Shown here piece after piece: positions 27,378 through 37,043 of a stretch of 64,000 bases of DNA. Under the pieces are notes generated by a model. That model did no database searches and was not told where the DNA came from. It was given only the letters and a program-made list of their open reading frames with translations. Source of the stretch: Rhizobium sp. BK399 (lineage in GTDB: Bacteria; Pseudomonadota; Alphaproteobacteria; Rhizobiales; Rhizobiaceae); contig NZ_JACIAH010000016.1 of the NCBI RefSeq assembly GCF_014194695.1, positions 1-64,000 on the forward strand, in the 5' to 3' direction. Made by a program: the position numbers and the translations under genes. Numbering within the stretch: the stretch's first letter is position 1; each line of letters starts with the position of its first letter.

Positions 27378-29483
27378 ATGCGCCCAGCCATTCTCGATCC
27401 GCTGTTTTCGCCAGTTTCCGCTCTGCCCGGCGTCGGCCCAAAGATCGCCGAGTTGCTGGTGAAGCTGCTCGGGCGCGAGACGCCAGATGATACGCGTGTC
27501 GTGGACCTGCTGTTTCATGCGCCTCACTCTCTGATCGACCGTCGAAACCAACCGGGTATCGCCCGCGCGCCGCAGGGTGCGATCGTCACCGTCACGGCGC
27601 GTGTCGATCGTCATCAGGCACCGCCGCGCGGCAAGAGCAACATTCCGTATCGCGTCACACTACACGACGAAACCGGCGAACTAACCCTTGTCTTCTTTCG
27701 CGGCCAGGCGGCCTGGCTGGAAAAGCAGCTGCCCTTGGACGAGGAGGTGACCGTTAGTGGCAAGATCGACTGGTTCAACGGCCGTGCGTCGATGGTCCAC
27801 CCCGACTATATCGTGAGGGCCAGCGAAGCCGAGAACCTGCCCCTCGTTGAGCCGATTTATCCGCTCACGGCAGGTCTTTCACCAAAGACACTGCGCAAGA
27901 TCATCGAAGCGGCACTGCCTCGTACGCCCGAACTGCCGGAATGGATCGATTTGGCTCTTGCTCAGAAGCAGGGGCTGCCGTCGATATCAGACGCCTTCCA
28001 TGGACTCCACGAACCACGCGATCCCTCGGATATCGACCCGCAAGCCCCTTCCCGCCGCCGGCTTGCCTATGACGAATTTCTCGCGGGCCAACTATCGCTG
28101 AGCCTCGTTCGCCAGCGTTTGCGTAAGGTTGCCGGCCAGCCGGTACACGCTACCGGCCAGGTCAGTAGGCAGATCCTCCAGGCTCTGCCGTTTTTGCCGA
28201 CCAACAGCCAGAATAGCGCGATTGCCGACATCCTGAAGGATATGGCTGGCGAAGACCGGATGCTGCGCCTGCTCCAAGGCGACGTAGGCTCCGGCAAGAC
28301 GCTGGTTGCTCTCTTGTCGATGGCCGCGGTGATCGAAAGCGGGGGCCAGGCGGTCCTCATGGCGCCAACGGAAATCCTTGCGCGCCAACACCATGCGACG
28401 ATCTCCAAATTTGCCGGTTCCGCTGGCCTCGGGATAGAGGTCCTCACCGGCCGCACCAAAGGGCGCGAGCGTGAAGACATCTTGGAAAGGATCGCATCGG
28501 GAGAGGCGCAAATCATCATAGGCACCCATGCCCTCTTCCAGGACAGCGTCAACTACCGCAATCTCATGCTGGCCGTCGTCGACGAGCAGCACCGCTTCGG
28601 CGTTCACCAGCGCCTGCGCCTGACGGCGAAGGGTATCACGCCGCATATGCTTGTCATGACGGCCACGCCGATCCCGCGCACTCTGGTGTTGGCTGCCTTC
28701 GGCGACATGGACGTCTCCAAGCTGACGGAGAAGCCCGCTGGCCGAAAGCCGATCCAGACGATCACTGTTCCGACAGAGCGCATCGGCGAGATCGTCGGAC
28801 GTCTGAAAAGCGCCCTGGCGGAAGGCAAGAAGGCGTACTGGATTTGCCCGCTCGTCGAGGAGTCCGAAGAGAGCGATCTCATGTCGGTCGAGGAGCGTCA
28901 CGCAGCGCTCGTCTCGTCGCTCGGTCCGGGTATCGGCCTGATCCATGGCCGCATGAGCGGCCCGGAAAAGGATACCGCGATGATGGCGTTCAAGAACGGC
29001 GAAATCCGCCTCTTGGTCGCGACAACAGTCGTGGAAGTCGGCGTCGATGTCCCCGATGCGACCATCATGGTGATCGAGCATGCGGAGCGCTTCGGCTTGG
29101 CGCAACTGCATCAGCTGCGCGGTCGTGTGGGCCGTGGCGACGAGGCTTCGACCTGTATTCTGCTCTACAAGGGCCCGCTTGGCGAGACAGGTCATGCGCG
29201 CTTGTCCATCATGCGTGAAACCGAAGACGGCTTCCGCATCGCGGAGGAAGACCTGAAGCTGCGCGGCGAAGGCGAGTTGCTCGGTACGCGCCAGTCGGGG
29301 ACCCCGGGCTTTCGCGTCGCGAGCCTTGAGGCACATGCCGACCTGCTGGAAATCGCCCGTCGGGATGCCGCCTACTTGATCGAGCGCGATCCGGAACTTA
29401 CCAGCGAGCGCGGCAAGGCCGTACGTACCCTGCTCTACCTATTCCGTCGCGACGAGGCGATCCGCTTCCTGCATGCAGGATGA
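27378..29483 (+). CDS. recG: ATP-dependent DNA helicase RecG
   Basis: RecG, 701 residues from the ATG at 27378 (MRPAILDPLFSPVSALPGVGPK). It remodels stalled forks and Holliday junctions. The N-terminal wedge/OB domain is followed by the SF2 helicase with Walker A GDVGSGKTL (about 300), the DEQHRFGV box (about 400), MTATPIPRTL, and QLRGRVGRG. The tail DLKLRGEGELLGTRQSG is RecG-specific. An in-frame start at 27333 adds residues not seen in relatives. Confidence 0.97.
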   Translation: MRPAILDPLFSPVSALPGVGPKIAELLVKLLGRETPDDTRVVDLLFHAPHSLIDRRNQPGIARAPQGAIVTVTARVDRHQAPPRGKSNIPYRVTLHDETGELTLVFFRGQAAWLEKQLPLDEEVTVSGKIDWFNGRASMVHPDYIVRASEAENLPLVEPIYPLTAGLSPKTLRKIIEAALPRTPELPEWIDLALAQKQGLPSISDAFHGLHEPRDPSDIDPQAPSRRRLAYDEFLAGQLSLSLVRQRLRKVAGQPVHATGQVSRQILQALPFLPTNSQNSAIADILKDMAGEDRMLRLLQGDVGSGKTLVALLSMAAVIESGGQAVLMAPTEILARQHHATISKFAGSAGLGIEVLTGRTKGREREDILERIASGEAQIIIGTHALFQDSVNYRNLMLAVVDEQHRFGVHQRLRLTAKGITPHMLVMTATPIPRTLVLAAFGDMDVSKLTEKPAGRKPIQTITVPTERIGEIVGRLKSALAEGKKAYWICPLVEESEESDLMSVEERHAALVSSLGPGIGLIHGRMSGPEKDTAMMAFKNGEIRLLVATTVVEVGVDVPDATIMVIEHAERFGLAQLHQLRGRVGRGDEASTCILLYKGPLGETGHARLSIMRETEDGFRIAEEDLKLRGEGELLGTRQSGTPGFRVASLEAHADLLEIARRDAAYLIERDPELTSERGKAVRTLLYLFRRDEAIRFLHAG

Positions 29484-29516
29484 GGCCGAGCCACCGCCCC
29501 CAGCGCTCAAGCCGCC

Positions 29517-30014
29517 CTACAGCGTCCGGAACATTACCAGAGCGTCAACGTAGCCTTTTGTCGGGTGCTCGAAGGCGCCGGGCAAGCGGCCGACCGTCTC
29601 AAAGCCCAGCGATTGCCAGAGGCGAACGGCGCGTTCGTTGGCGCTGACGACGAAATTGAACTGCATCGCCCGGAAACCACGCTCGCGGGCTCGGACGAGC
29701 GAGTGCTCGTGCATCTGTCGTGCTACGCCTTTGCCGCTCGCCGCTGCTGCGGTCATATAGCCACAATTGCAGACATGTGCGCCACCGCCCGCCTGGTTGG
29801 CGCGGAGATAATAGGTGCCGAGAATGTCGCCCGTTTCGTCTTCGGCGACGAACGTCTCTTTGTCCGGCCCCAGCCAATAAGCAAGCGCATCGGTCTCGCT
29901 CATGCCGCGGTCGAGTGTGTAGGTCTGCCCAGCGCGAATTGTCGGTTCGATGACAGTCCAAATGGAGGAGCGGTCTTCGGTGGTGGCGAGTCTGATCAGC
30001 ATTGCGTATGTCAT
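29517..30014 (-). CDS. GNAT family N-acetyltransferase
   Basis: A 165-residue single-domain GNAT protein. Strands and the acetyl-CoA loop are seen as GAHVCNCGYMTAAAASGKGVARQMHEH, followed by AMQFNFVVSANERAVRLWQSLGFETVGRLPGAF, typical of the L-methionine sulfoximine/phosphinothricin-type branch. The substrate is unknown. It lies 75 bases downstream of the DUF502 gene on the same strand and converges on recG. Confidence 0.88.
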   Translation of the reverse strand: MTYAMLIRLATTEDRSSIWTVIEPTIRAGQTYTLDRGMSETDALAYWLGPDKETFVAEDETGDILGTYYLRANQAGGGAHVCNCGYMTAAAASGKGVARQMHEHSLVRARERGFRAMQFNFVVSANERAVRLWQSLGFETVGRLPGAFEHPTKGYVDALVMFRTL

Positions 30015-30089
30015 CCTTCAACCGCCATGCACTGCGATACGGCGAACGAACTGACGTGATCCCGGATGCAGGCCGGCCAGGTGCAGAAG

Positions 30090-30794
30090 TTACATCTCGA
30101 TCGGCGCCGGCAGTGGCTTGCGCGTTCGCTCTTGTCTCGCCATGCGCGCGGCAAGTTCTTCCGGCGTGACGAGGCCACCAGAGATCAAGAGCTTTGCAGC
30201 GTCCTCTGGCGACATGTCGAGTGGAACGATCTTCTCTCGTGGGATGAAGATCAGAAATCCTGCCGTGGGAACCGGAGTCGGCGGAAGAAAGACGCAAACC
30301 ATGTCCTGACCCATGGCTTTGAATTTTGAGGCAATTTCGCCTTTGGCATCTGTCGCGACGAATACGAGCGCCCACAGGCCGGGGCTCGGATATTCGATGA
30401 GGCCGACCTTTTTGAACGAGTTCGTCTTGTCCTTCAGCACCGTCTCAAAAATTTGCTTCACGCTCTGATAGATGCTGCGTACCAGTGGCACGCGCACCAC
30501 CAGCGATTCGCTGAACTGAACGATACTTTGGCCGATCAGGTTTTTGCCGAGGAAGCCAATCAGGGTTATAGCGACGAGCGCGATCAACAGCCCGGAGCCG
30601 GGAACGGCGAAGTTCAGGTAGTTATCCGGATCATAGCGCGCAGGCAGATAGGGCTTCACCCAACTGTCGGCCCATCGTACGATCGACCACGTCAGCCACA
30701 GCGTGATTGCGATTGGCGCACAAATGATGAGCCCCGCCAGGAAGTTGTTCCTGATACGGGTAGCTATTGGCAATCGGGGCAGTTTTTCCGTCAT
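30090..30794 (-). CDS. DUF502 family inner membrane protein
   Basis: A 234-residue protein with two N-proximal membrane helices (NNFLAGLIICAPIAITLWLTW at about 15-35 and GLLIALVAITLIGFLGKNL at about 73-91) and a soluble C-terminal part containing VPLVRSIYQSVKQIFET and VFLPPTPVPTAGFLIFIPREKI, the family signature of DUF502. Function is unknown; plant homologues are the COV proteins. It lies 122 bases downstream of glmS on the same strand. Confidence 0.9.
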   Translation of the reverse strand: MTEKLPRLPIATRIRNNFLAGLIICAPIAITLWLTWSIVRWADSWVKPYLPARYDPDNYLNFAVPGSGLLIALVAITLIGFLGKNLIGQSIVQFSESLVVRVPLVRSIYQSVKQIFETVLKDKTNSFKKVGLIEYPSPGLWALVFVATDAKGEIASKFKAMGQDMVCVFLPPTPVPTAGFLIFIPREKIVPLDMSPEDAAKLLISGGLVTPEELAARMARQERTRKPLPAPIEM

Positions 30795-30916
30795 CGCGTG
30801 CTGATGAACTCCGTTGAGCAGACCGGCTATCGGAAATCAGCTCCCCCATGCTTTCCTAGTTGAAAAGCTGCCAGAAATTGGGGTGCCACACAAGTATCAG
30901 AAGATTTGACGACCGG

Positions 30917-32743
30917 TCACTCCACCGTTACCGACTTTGCCAGATTGCGCGGCTGATCGACGTCCGTGCCCATGAAGACGGCGGTGTGGTAGGCGAGCAG
31001 CTGGATCGGCAGCGAGAAGATCATCGGCGCGATGATTTCGTTGACATTGGGCAGCACGATTGTTGCCATCGTCGGTAGCTTCGATGCCGCCGCGCCGGCC
31101 GCGTCGGTGATAAAAATGATGCGACCGCCGCGCGCGGCAACCTCCTGCATGTTCGATACTGTCTTGTCGAAGAAACGATCGAACGGCGCGATCACGATCA
31201 CCGGCATATTTTCATCAATCAGTGCAATAGGCCCATGCTTGAGTTCGCCCGCAGCGTAGCCCTCGGCATGGATATAGGAAATTTCCTTGAGCTTGAGCGC
31301 GCCTTCCATGGCAAGCGGGAAGCTGGTGCCGCGACCGAGATAAAGGACGTCCCGGCATTTCGAGAGCTCGCGTGCGAGGCTTTCCATCTGCGGCTGGATG
31401 AGGTTTAGGACGTGGCTCATGATGCGGGGCATTTCCGCGAGATGACGGACCAATTCCGTTTCCTGTTTCGCGCTGATCGTTCCCCTCGCCTTGCCGGCGC
31501 CGAGCGCCAGCGACGCCAGGACTGCCAACTGGCAGGTGAATGCCTTGGTGGAGGCGACGCCTATCTCCGGACCGGCCATGATCGGGAACACGGCATCCGA
31601 CTCACGGGCAATGGTTGATTCTTTCACGTTGACGACAGCGCCAATCTTCAGCCCGTGGTCCTTGCAATAGCGCAGCGACGCCAGTGTGTCCGCGGTCTCG
31701 CCCGACTGCGATATGAAAAGCGCGGCCTGCGATGGCGACAGCGGCATTTCGCGATAACGGAATTCGGAGGCGACATCGATCTCGACGGGCAGGCGCGCAT
31801 AGCGCTCGAACCAGTATTTGCCGACGAGGCCGGCGAGATAGGCGGTTCCGCACGCGGAGATTGCCAGACCGGAGGCGGTCTTGAAATCGATCGCATTGAC
31901 GTTGTCGCTGATCTTGTTGCTGGCGAAGTCGACGTAATGGCTGAGGGCATGCGAGATGACCTCGGGCTGCTCGTAAATCTCCTTCTCCATGAAATGGCGG
32001 TGATTGCCCTTATCCACCACATAGGCCGTCGTCTGCGAAATCTGCCGCGGGCGACGCACCTCATTGCCTGAAAAGTCGAGGATCGTCGCGCCATCCCGCG
32101 TCAGCACCGCCCAATCGCCGTCGACCAGATAGGTGATCTCATTGGTGAAGGGGGAAAGGGCAATCGCATCCGAGCCGAGGAACATTTCGCCGGAGCCATA
32201 ACCGACGGCAAGCGGCGGGCCGGAGCGTGCTGCCATGATCGTGCCGGGGTCGCTCCGCAGCATGATTGCCAGCGCATAAGCACCGGTTACCCGGTTCAGC
32301 ATCTTGAGCATCGCCGAGCGTGGCTCGAGGCCATCACGCAGATACTTCGCCATGAGGTGCGCGACGACTTCCGTATCCGTCTGCGTGTCGAAGACGGCGC
32401 CTTCTGCGATCAACTCGTCACGCAGCTCGGAGAAATTCTCGATGATGCCATTGTGAACGACAGCAACACCCTCGACGAAATGAGGATGCGCGTTGGTTTC
32501 GTTGGGCACGCCATGGGTCGCCCAGCGCGTATGCGCGATGCCGATCGTTCCCGGCAGCGGGTCGCTGTCCAAGCGCTTTTCGAGATTGAAGAGCTTTCCT
32601 TCGGCACGACGACGCGCCATCTCGCCGTCATGTATCGTGGCAACACCCGCGGAGTCATAGCCGCGGTACTCAAGCCGCTTCAGCGCATCAACGAGACGCC
32701 CCGCAACCGGGCTGTTTCCAACGATTCCAACAATACCGCACAT
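30917..32743 (-). CDS. glmS: glutamine--fructose-6-phosphate aminotransferase (isomerizing)
   Basis: GlmS, 608 residues from the ATG at 32743 giving MCGIVGIVG, so that Cys2 becomes the N-terminal nucleophile of the glutaminase domain (1 to about 240, with TRWATHGVPNETNAHPH). Two SIS sugar-isomerase domains follow (FISQSGETADTL, YLGRGTSFPLAMEGALKLKE), and the conserved tail DQPRNLAKSVTVE ends the protein. It makes glucosamine-6-phosphate for peptidoglycan and LPS. It follows glmU by 104 bases on the same strand. The longer frame upstream of 32743 is excluded by the Cys requirement. Confidence 0.97.
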   Translation of the reverse strand: MCGIVGIVGNSPVAGRLVDALKRLEYRGYDSAGVATIHDGEMARRRAEGKLFNLEKRLDSDPLPGTIGIAHTRWATHGVPNETNAHPHFVEGVAVVHNGIIENFSELRDELIAEGAVFDTQTDTEVVAHLMAKYLRDGLEPRSAMLKMLNRVTGAYALAIMLRSDPGTIMAARSGPPLAVGYGSGEMFLGSDAIALSPFTNEITYLVDGDWAVLTRDGATILDFSGNEVRRPRQISQTTAYVVDKGNHRHFMEKEIYEQPEVISHALSHYVDFASNKISDNVNAIDFKTASGLAISACGTAYLAGLVGKYWFERYARLPVEIDVASEFRYREMPLSPSQAALFISQSGETADTLASLRYCKDHGLKIGAVVNVKESTIARESDAVFPIMAGPEIGVASTKAFTCQLAVLASLALGAGKARGTISAKQETELVRHLAEMPRIMSHVLNLIQPQMESLARELSKCRDVLYLGRGTSFPLAMEGALKLKEISYIHAEGYAAGELKHGPIALIDENMPVIVIAPFDRFFDKTVSNMQEVAARGGRIIFITDAAGAAASKLPTMATIVLPNVNEIIAPMIFSLPIQLLAYHTAVFMGTDVDQPRNLAKSVTVE

Positions 32744-32847
32744 AATGGTCCCCAAGGCCTTCCGTTCGGAGGCCACTCGTAACGATTCTGTCTTTTTTTT
32801 CAATGGCCTTGGCGGTCACTTTCGATTTCCGCACGTTACGCGCAAAC

Positions 32848-34209
32848 TTACGGCTTGGCCTTTTTTGCCGCCTTGATTGCCAATGCCCGTTCGCGCAGCA
32901 CGGTAGCCCTGCCCGGTTTCAGTTCCTGACGCGCCCGGCCTAAAGCGAGCGCATCGGCCGGAACATCCGCGGTGATCACGCTGCCGGAGGCCACGTAGGC
33001 GTTGTCGCCAATACTGACCGGCGCCACGAGAGAGGAGTTCGATCCGATGAACGCATTTGCCCCGATCAGTGTTTCGTACTTGTTGACGCCGTCATAGTTG
33101 CAGGTGATCGTACCGGCACCGATGTTCGCCCCGGCTCCGATCTTCGCGTCGCCGATATAGGTCAGGTGATTGACCTTGGCCCCCTCGCCGATCTTCCCGT
33201 TCTTCACCTCGCAGAAATTGCCGACCTTCGAGCCAGTGGCAAGATCGGCTCCCGGCCGAAGTCTAGCAAACGGGCCGACGGTTGCACCGGCGCTGACATG
33301 CGCGCCTTCGATGTGCGAGAAAGCATGAATGACCGCACCACCGTCGATTGTCGCGCCGGGGCCGAACACGACGTTCGGCTCGATCAGTGCGTCCTGCCCG
33401 ATTGCGGTGTCGTAGGAAAGGAACACGGTTTCGGGTGCGATCATCGTCACGCCCGAAATCATCATCTCGTGGCGCCGGCGCTCTTGCCAGAATCGTTCGA
33501 TCACCGCGAGTTCAGCGCGATTGTTGCAGCCCATCATTTCGACTTCAGGCGCGTCGACAGCAGTGACGCGACCGCCAATGGAGCGGACGATCTCTACCAG
33601 GTCGGTCAAGTAGTATTCGCCCTTGGCATTGCCGTTGCCGATACGGGACAGGAGATCGAGCGCCTTGCGACCGTTGATCGCCATCAAGCCGCTGTTGCAC
33701 CATTTCACAGCACGCTCCGCGTCTGTGGCATCCCGTTCCTCGCGGATGGCGATCAGTTCGCCATCCTTGACGAGTAGGCGGCCATAGCCAGTCGGCTTGT
33801 CGGTGTGAAAGCCGATCACGACCACATCGCTACCTTCGGCCAGGAGCTGGCGTGCGGCTTTGAGCGGTCCTTCTGTCTGCAATGGCACGTCGCCGTAGGT
33901 CACGACGATGTCGTCGTATCCGCGCGCGATCGCCTCGCGCGCTGCCAGCACCGCATGGCCCGTGCCGAGCCGCTCCCTTTGCAGGAACGCCTCAATCTTA
34001 ACGCTTCCGACCTGGGCGGCCCTCGCCACTTCGTCGGCATCGCGCCCCACGACGAGCGCGACCGATGAAATATCACTCTTGGCTACGGCATCCGCGACGT
34101 GAGCGATCATCGGGCGGTTTGCGATCGGATGCAGCACCTTCGATTTCGACGACTTCATTCGCGTGCTGTCACCCGCAGCGAGAATGACGGCGAGGCAAGT
34201 GCGTTCCAT
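32848..34209 (-). CDS. glmU: bifunctional GlcN-1-P acetyltransferase / GlcNAc-1-P uridylyltransferase
   Basis: GlmU, 453 residues. The N-terminal pyrophosphorylase domain starts with VILAAGDSTRMKSSKSKVLH, the clade variant of LAAGxGTRM. The C-terminal half is a left-handed beta helix of hexapeptide repeats (VGNFCEVKNGKIGEGAKVNH, IGAGTITCNYDGVNKYET) ending in a basic KAAKKAKP tail. It produces UDP-GlcNAc from the glmS product via GlcN-1-P. It forms a glmU-glmS operon, so two steps of the pathway are co-expressed. Confidence 0.97.
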   Translation of the reverse strand: MERTCLAVILAAGDSTRMKSSKSKVLHPIANRPMIAHVADAVAKSDISSVALVVGRDADEVARAAQVGSVKIEAFLQRERLGTGHAVLAAREAIARGYDDIVVTYGDVPLQTEGPLKAARQLLAEGSDVVVIGFHTDKPTGYGRLLVKDGELIAIREERDATDAERAVKWCNSGLMAINGRKALDLLSRIGNGNAKGEYYLTDLVEIVRSIGGRVTAVDAPEVEMMGCNNRAELAVIERFWQERRRHEMMISGVTMIAPETVFLSYDTAIGQDALIEPNVVFGPGATIDGGAVIHAFSHIEGAHVSAGATVGPFARLRPGADLATGSKVGNFCEVKNGKIGEGAKVNHLTYIGDAKIGAGANIGAGTITCNYDGVNKYETLIGANAFIGSNSSLVAPVSIGDNAYVASGSVITADVPADALALGRARQELKPGRATVLRERALAIKAAKKAKP

Positions 34210-34290
34210 GATCTGCTCCGAGAATCCGGTGTTTGCGGTCTTTGTTGCCTCTTAGCAGCAAGACATCGGCGGGACAAAGATCAAAATCGA

Positions 34291-35043
34291 TCAGGCCGTT
34301 ACCTTGCTCATGGCCGCATAGGCCTCACGCACGTGATCGCGGCCGTCGATGATGACGACCTCCATGGCCCGTCGGGCCGCATCGACATTGCCGGCAACAA
34401 TTGCATCGACGATCCGCATGTGCGTGTCGGCAATATCCGAGAAACCGTTCTGTGAGGGCGGCGTACTGATGCGGAACATCCCCACCAATGCGGCTTCGAT
34501 GAGACTTCCCAGTGTTCGCATGAAGGGATTATGAGAGGCTTCGGCTATCGCCAGGTGAAAGTGAAGGTCCGCCAGCGCCAGACTTTCGCTGGTATGACCC
34601 AAGGCCGCCATCTCGGTTGCCAGCGTCCGCAGGTTTTCGACATCTTGCTTGCTTGCCCTTTCGGCGACGAGACCGGCGGCAAACGGCTCGAAAGCTAGCC
34701 GGATATCGTAAAGCTGGAGCAGGAATTCCTCCGTCACGCCGCTGTCGAAATGCCAGGCTATGATCTCGCTATCGAACATGTTCCAGAGGTTTTTCTCTGT
34801 CACGCGCGTTCCGACACGGGCCTTGGCGACGATCATCCCTTTTGCGGCGAGCGTCTTCATCGTTTCTCGAAGGACTGTGCGTGAGACCTTGAAGCGCTGA
34901 GCAAGTTCGGCGTCTCCCGGCAGAATACTTCCAACGGGAAAGTTTCCCGCAACAATCGCCCTGCCGAGCTCATCCACGACTTGGGCATGGCTCGTCCGTG
35001 ATTTCCGTGCTGTCTTTCCGGTCTCAAGCAATCTGCTACGCAA
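34291..35043 (-). CDS. FadR-subfamily GntR transcriptional regulator
   Basis: A 250-residue regulator. The N-terminal winged helix (VVDELGRAIVAGNFPVGSIL, LAQRFKVSRTVLRETMKTL, about 20-90) is followed by a C-terminal all-helical FCD ligand domain with the metal-binding Asp/His pattern (DIRLAFEPFAAGL, DLHFHLAIAEASHNPFM, DTHMRIVDAI). It is the last gene of the ytf-type ABC operon, 15 bases after the permease, so it most likely regulates that uptake system in response to a sugar or sugar acid. Confidence 0.9.
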   Translation of the reverse strand: MRSRLLETGKTARKSRTSHAQVVDELGRAIVAGNFPVGSILPGDAELAQRFKVSRTVLRETMKTLAAKGMIVAKARVGTRVTEKNLWNMFDSEIIAWHFDSGVTEEFLLQLYDIRLAFEPFAAGLVAERASKQDVENLRTLATEMAALGHTSESLALADLHFHLAIAEASHNPFMRTLGSLIEAALVGMFRISTPPSQNGFSDIADTHMRIVDAIVAGNVDAARRAMEVVIIDGRDHVREAYAAMSKVTA

Positions 35044-35058
35044 CGAATACCTCCCCGC

Positions 35059-36027
35059 TCAGGCATACCTCTTATTCATACTGGAAAGGAAGAGAATAAC
35101 CTTCTGCATTAGAATGAATGCAAAAAGCAACAGGCCGATCAAGATCTTCGTCCACCAACTCGAGAGCATCCCGTCGAAGGTGATGTAGGTCTGAATGAGG
35201 CCCTGGATCAGGATGCCGATGAAGGTACCTGCCACGAATCCCGCCCCCCCGGTCAACAGCGTCCCCCCAATGACCACTGCTGCGATCGCATCGAGCTCGA
35301 CGCCGACTGCTGCCAGAGAATAACCGGCCGACGTATAGAGCGAAAAAACGATTCCCGATAGACCGGCAAGAAAGCCGGATAATGCATAGATCTGGATTGT
35401 CGTGCGGCCCAGCGGAACGCCCATCAATTGCGCCGTCTGAGCGCCGCCGCCTAGGGCGTACACATTGGTCCCGAACCGCGTACGGTGGGCGAGGAATATG
35501 CCGGAGACAAAAACCAGAAGCATGATGCCGCCGATTAGCGTCAGTCGACCGCCGCCCGGCAGCTTGTAATAGATGCTGGTCAAGGTGCCGTAATAATCGT
35601 GATTGATCGGAATGCTGTCGATCGAAAGTACAAAAGCCATGCCACGCGCAAGGAACATGCCCGCGAGCGTCACGATGAAAGCCGGCATTTCCAGGTAGTG
35701 GATGATAGCGCCCATTGCCGCGCCGAAGATCGTCGTGATGATCAGCACCAGCGCAAACGCAAGGAGCGGATGGATTGGCGTGTTCTGCAGAACGACAGCC
35801 AAGAACACGCCAGTGAAAGCAATGACAGAGCCGATCGACAGGTCGATGCCGCCCGAGATGATGACAAACGTCATGCCGACCGCCGCGATGCCGAGAAAGG
35901 CATTATCGGTCAATAGGTTGCCGACGACGCGGGTGGACAAGATGTTCGGATACTGCAGTGTGCAGACAGCATAGGACAGGACGAAAATTACGACGGTCGC
36001 AAGCAACGGCAGATATTTCGAGTTCAT
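35059..36027 (-). CDS. yjfF: YjfF-like sugar ABC transporter permease
   Basis: A 322-residue inner membrane permease of the BPD_transp_2 (ribose/galactofuranose) type. The ATG at 36027 overlaps the ytfT stop (ATGA). Helix-forming segments include LPLLATVVIFVLSYAVC. The family motifs GGIDLSIGSVIAFTGVF and AIAAVVIGGTLLTGGAGFVAGTFIG (EAA-type loop) are clear. A longer upstream frame runs antisense-like within ytfT and is not used. It pairs with YtfT to form the channel of a Ytf/Yjf galactofuranose-type importer. The substrate is inferred from family resemblance only. Confidence 0.88.
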   Translation of the reverse strand: MNSKYLPLLATVVIFVLSYAVCTLQYPNILSTRVVGNLLTDNAFLGIAAVGMTFVIISGGIDLSIGSVIAFTGVFLAVVLQNTPIHPLLAFALVLIITTIFGAAMGAIIHYLEMPAFIVTLAGMFLARGMAFVLSIDSIPINHDYYGTLTSIYYKLPGGGRLTLIGGIMLLVFVSGIFLAHRTRFGTNVYALGGGAQTAQLMGVPLGRTTIQIYALSGFLAGLSGIVFSLYTSAGYSLAAVGVELDAIAAVVIGGTLLTGGAGFVAGTFIGILIQGLIQTYITFDGMLSSWWTKILIGLLLFAFILMQKVILFLSSMNKRYA

Positions 36028-37043
36028 TGAATCTGGCCTTCCCTGACGCCGCTCGATCGCCGGCTTAAGATGATCGCGGCCGATTGGACCGCCGGCGACT
36101 GAATGACGAGGATCACGATCACGATCACCGCCTTGATGATCAGGTTGAACTCCGGCGGGAACCCTGAGAGCAAAATACCGGTGTTTACAGCCTGAATGAT
36201 CATCGCCCCGATCAACGACCCCACAATACTGAAGCGCCCACCAAGCAGCGAGTTGCCACCAACGACAACGGCCAGGATCGTGTCGAGCTCCAGCCAAAGA
36301 CCGGCATTGTTGGCATCCGCGCCCTTGATGTCAGCGGCGACGATGATCCCGGCGATCGACGCGCAAAGGCTGCTCAACATATAGACGGCCATTAGCAGTA
36401 CAGGCGTCCGCACGCCGGACAGCGTGCTTGCACGTCGATTGATGCCGGTGACTTCGATCAGCATGCCAAGCGCCGTGCGCCTTACCAGCAGGATCACCAG
36501 GGCGCTCATGATCAGCCATATGATGACAGGCATCGGAAGGAAGGCGAACGAACCGCTGCCAAGAGCGATCAGCCCTTCATCGTTGAAGGTCATGATGACC
36601 CCCTCGGTGATGAGTTGCGCGATCCCCCGCCCAGCCACCATCAGCACGAGTGTCGCGATGATTGGTTGAATATTGAGCACGGCAACCAGAAATCCGTTCC
36701 AGACGCCGCAAAGCAGCCCAACCCCGACCGTCACCAGCAGTGTCATTGCAAGCGATTGACCGGCTACGATGGATGACGCAGCAACCGCGCCGCAAATCGC
36801 GATCACCGCGCCGACCGAAAGGTCGATCCCCTTGGTCGCGATTACAAGCGTCATGCCGATTGCCAGCAACGCAACCGGTGCTCCACGGTTCAGCACATCT
36901 ATCAAGCTACCGTATAGGCGGCCATTCTGAACTACCACATTAAAGAACTGCGGAAACATTATGAAATTTAAAAGAAGAATGAGCGCGAGCGCAATAAGCT
37001 GCGGCGCCAAGCGGATCAGCAATGCATTGAGCGACGACTTCAT
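36024..37043 (-). CDS. ytfT: YtfT-like sugar ABC transporter permease
   Basis: A 339-residue multi-spanning permease. Motifs: NRGAPVALLAIGMTLVIATKGIDLSVGAVIAICGAV and LDTILAVVVGGNSLLGGRFSIVGSLIGAM, the conserved ATPase-contact segment. It overlaps ytfR upstream by 4 bases and yjfF downstream by 4 bases, so the set is translationally coupled. Together with YjfF it makes a heterodimeric channel. Confidence 0.9.
   Translation of the reverse strand: MKSSLNALLIRLAPQLIALALILLLNFIMFPQFFNVVVQNGRLYGSLIDVLNRGAPVALLAIGMTLVIATKGIDLSVGAVIAICGAVAASSIVAGQSLAMTLLVTVGVGLLCGVWNGFLVAVLNIQPIIATLVLMVAGRGIAQLITEGVIMTFNDEGLIALGSGSFAFLPMPVIIWLIMSALVILLVRRTALGMLIEVTGINRRASTLSGVRTPVLLMAVYMLSSLCASIAGIIVAADIKGADANNAGLWLELDTILAVVVGGNSLLGGRFSIVGSLIGAMIIQAVNTGILLSGFPPEFNLIIKAVIVIVILVIQSPAVQSAAIILSRRSSGVREGQIQ

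Noticed and set aside
32744..32847. glmS ribozyme/riboswitch before glmS
   Set aside because: The glmU-glmS gap is only 104 bases and I see no ribozyme core; the class is typical of Gram-positive bacteria.
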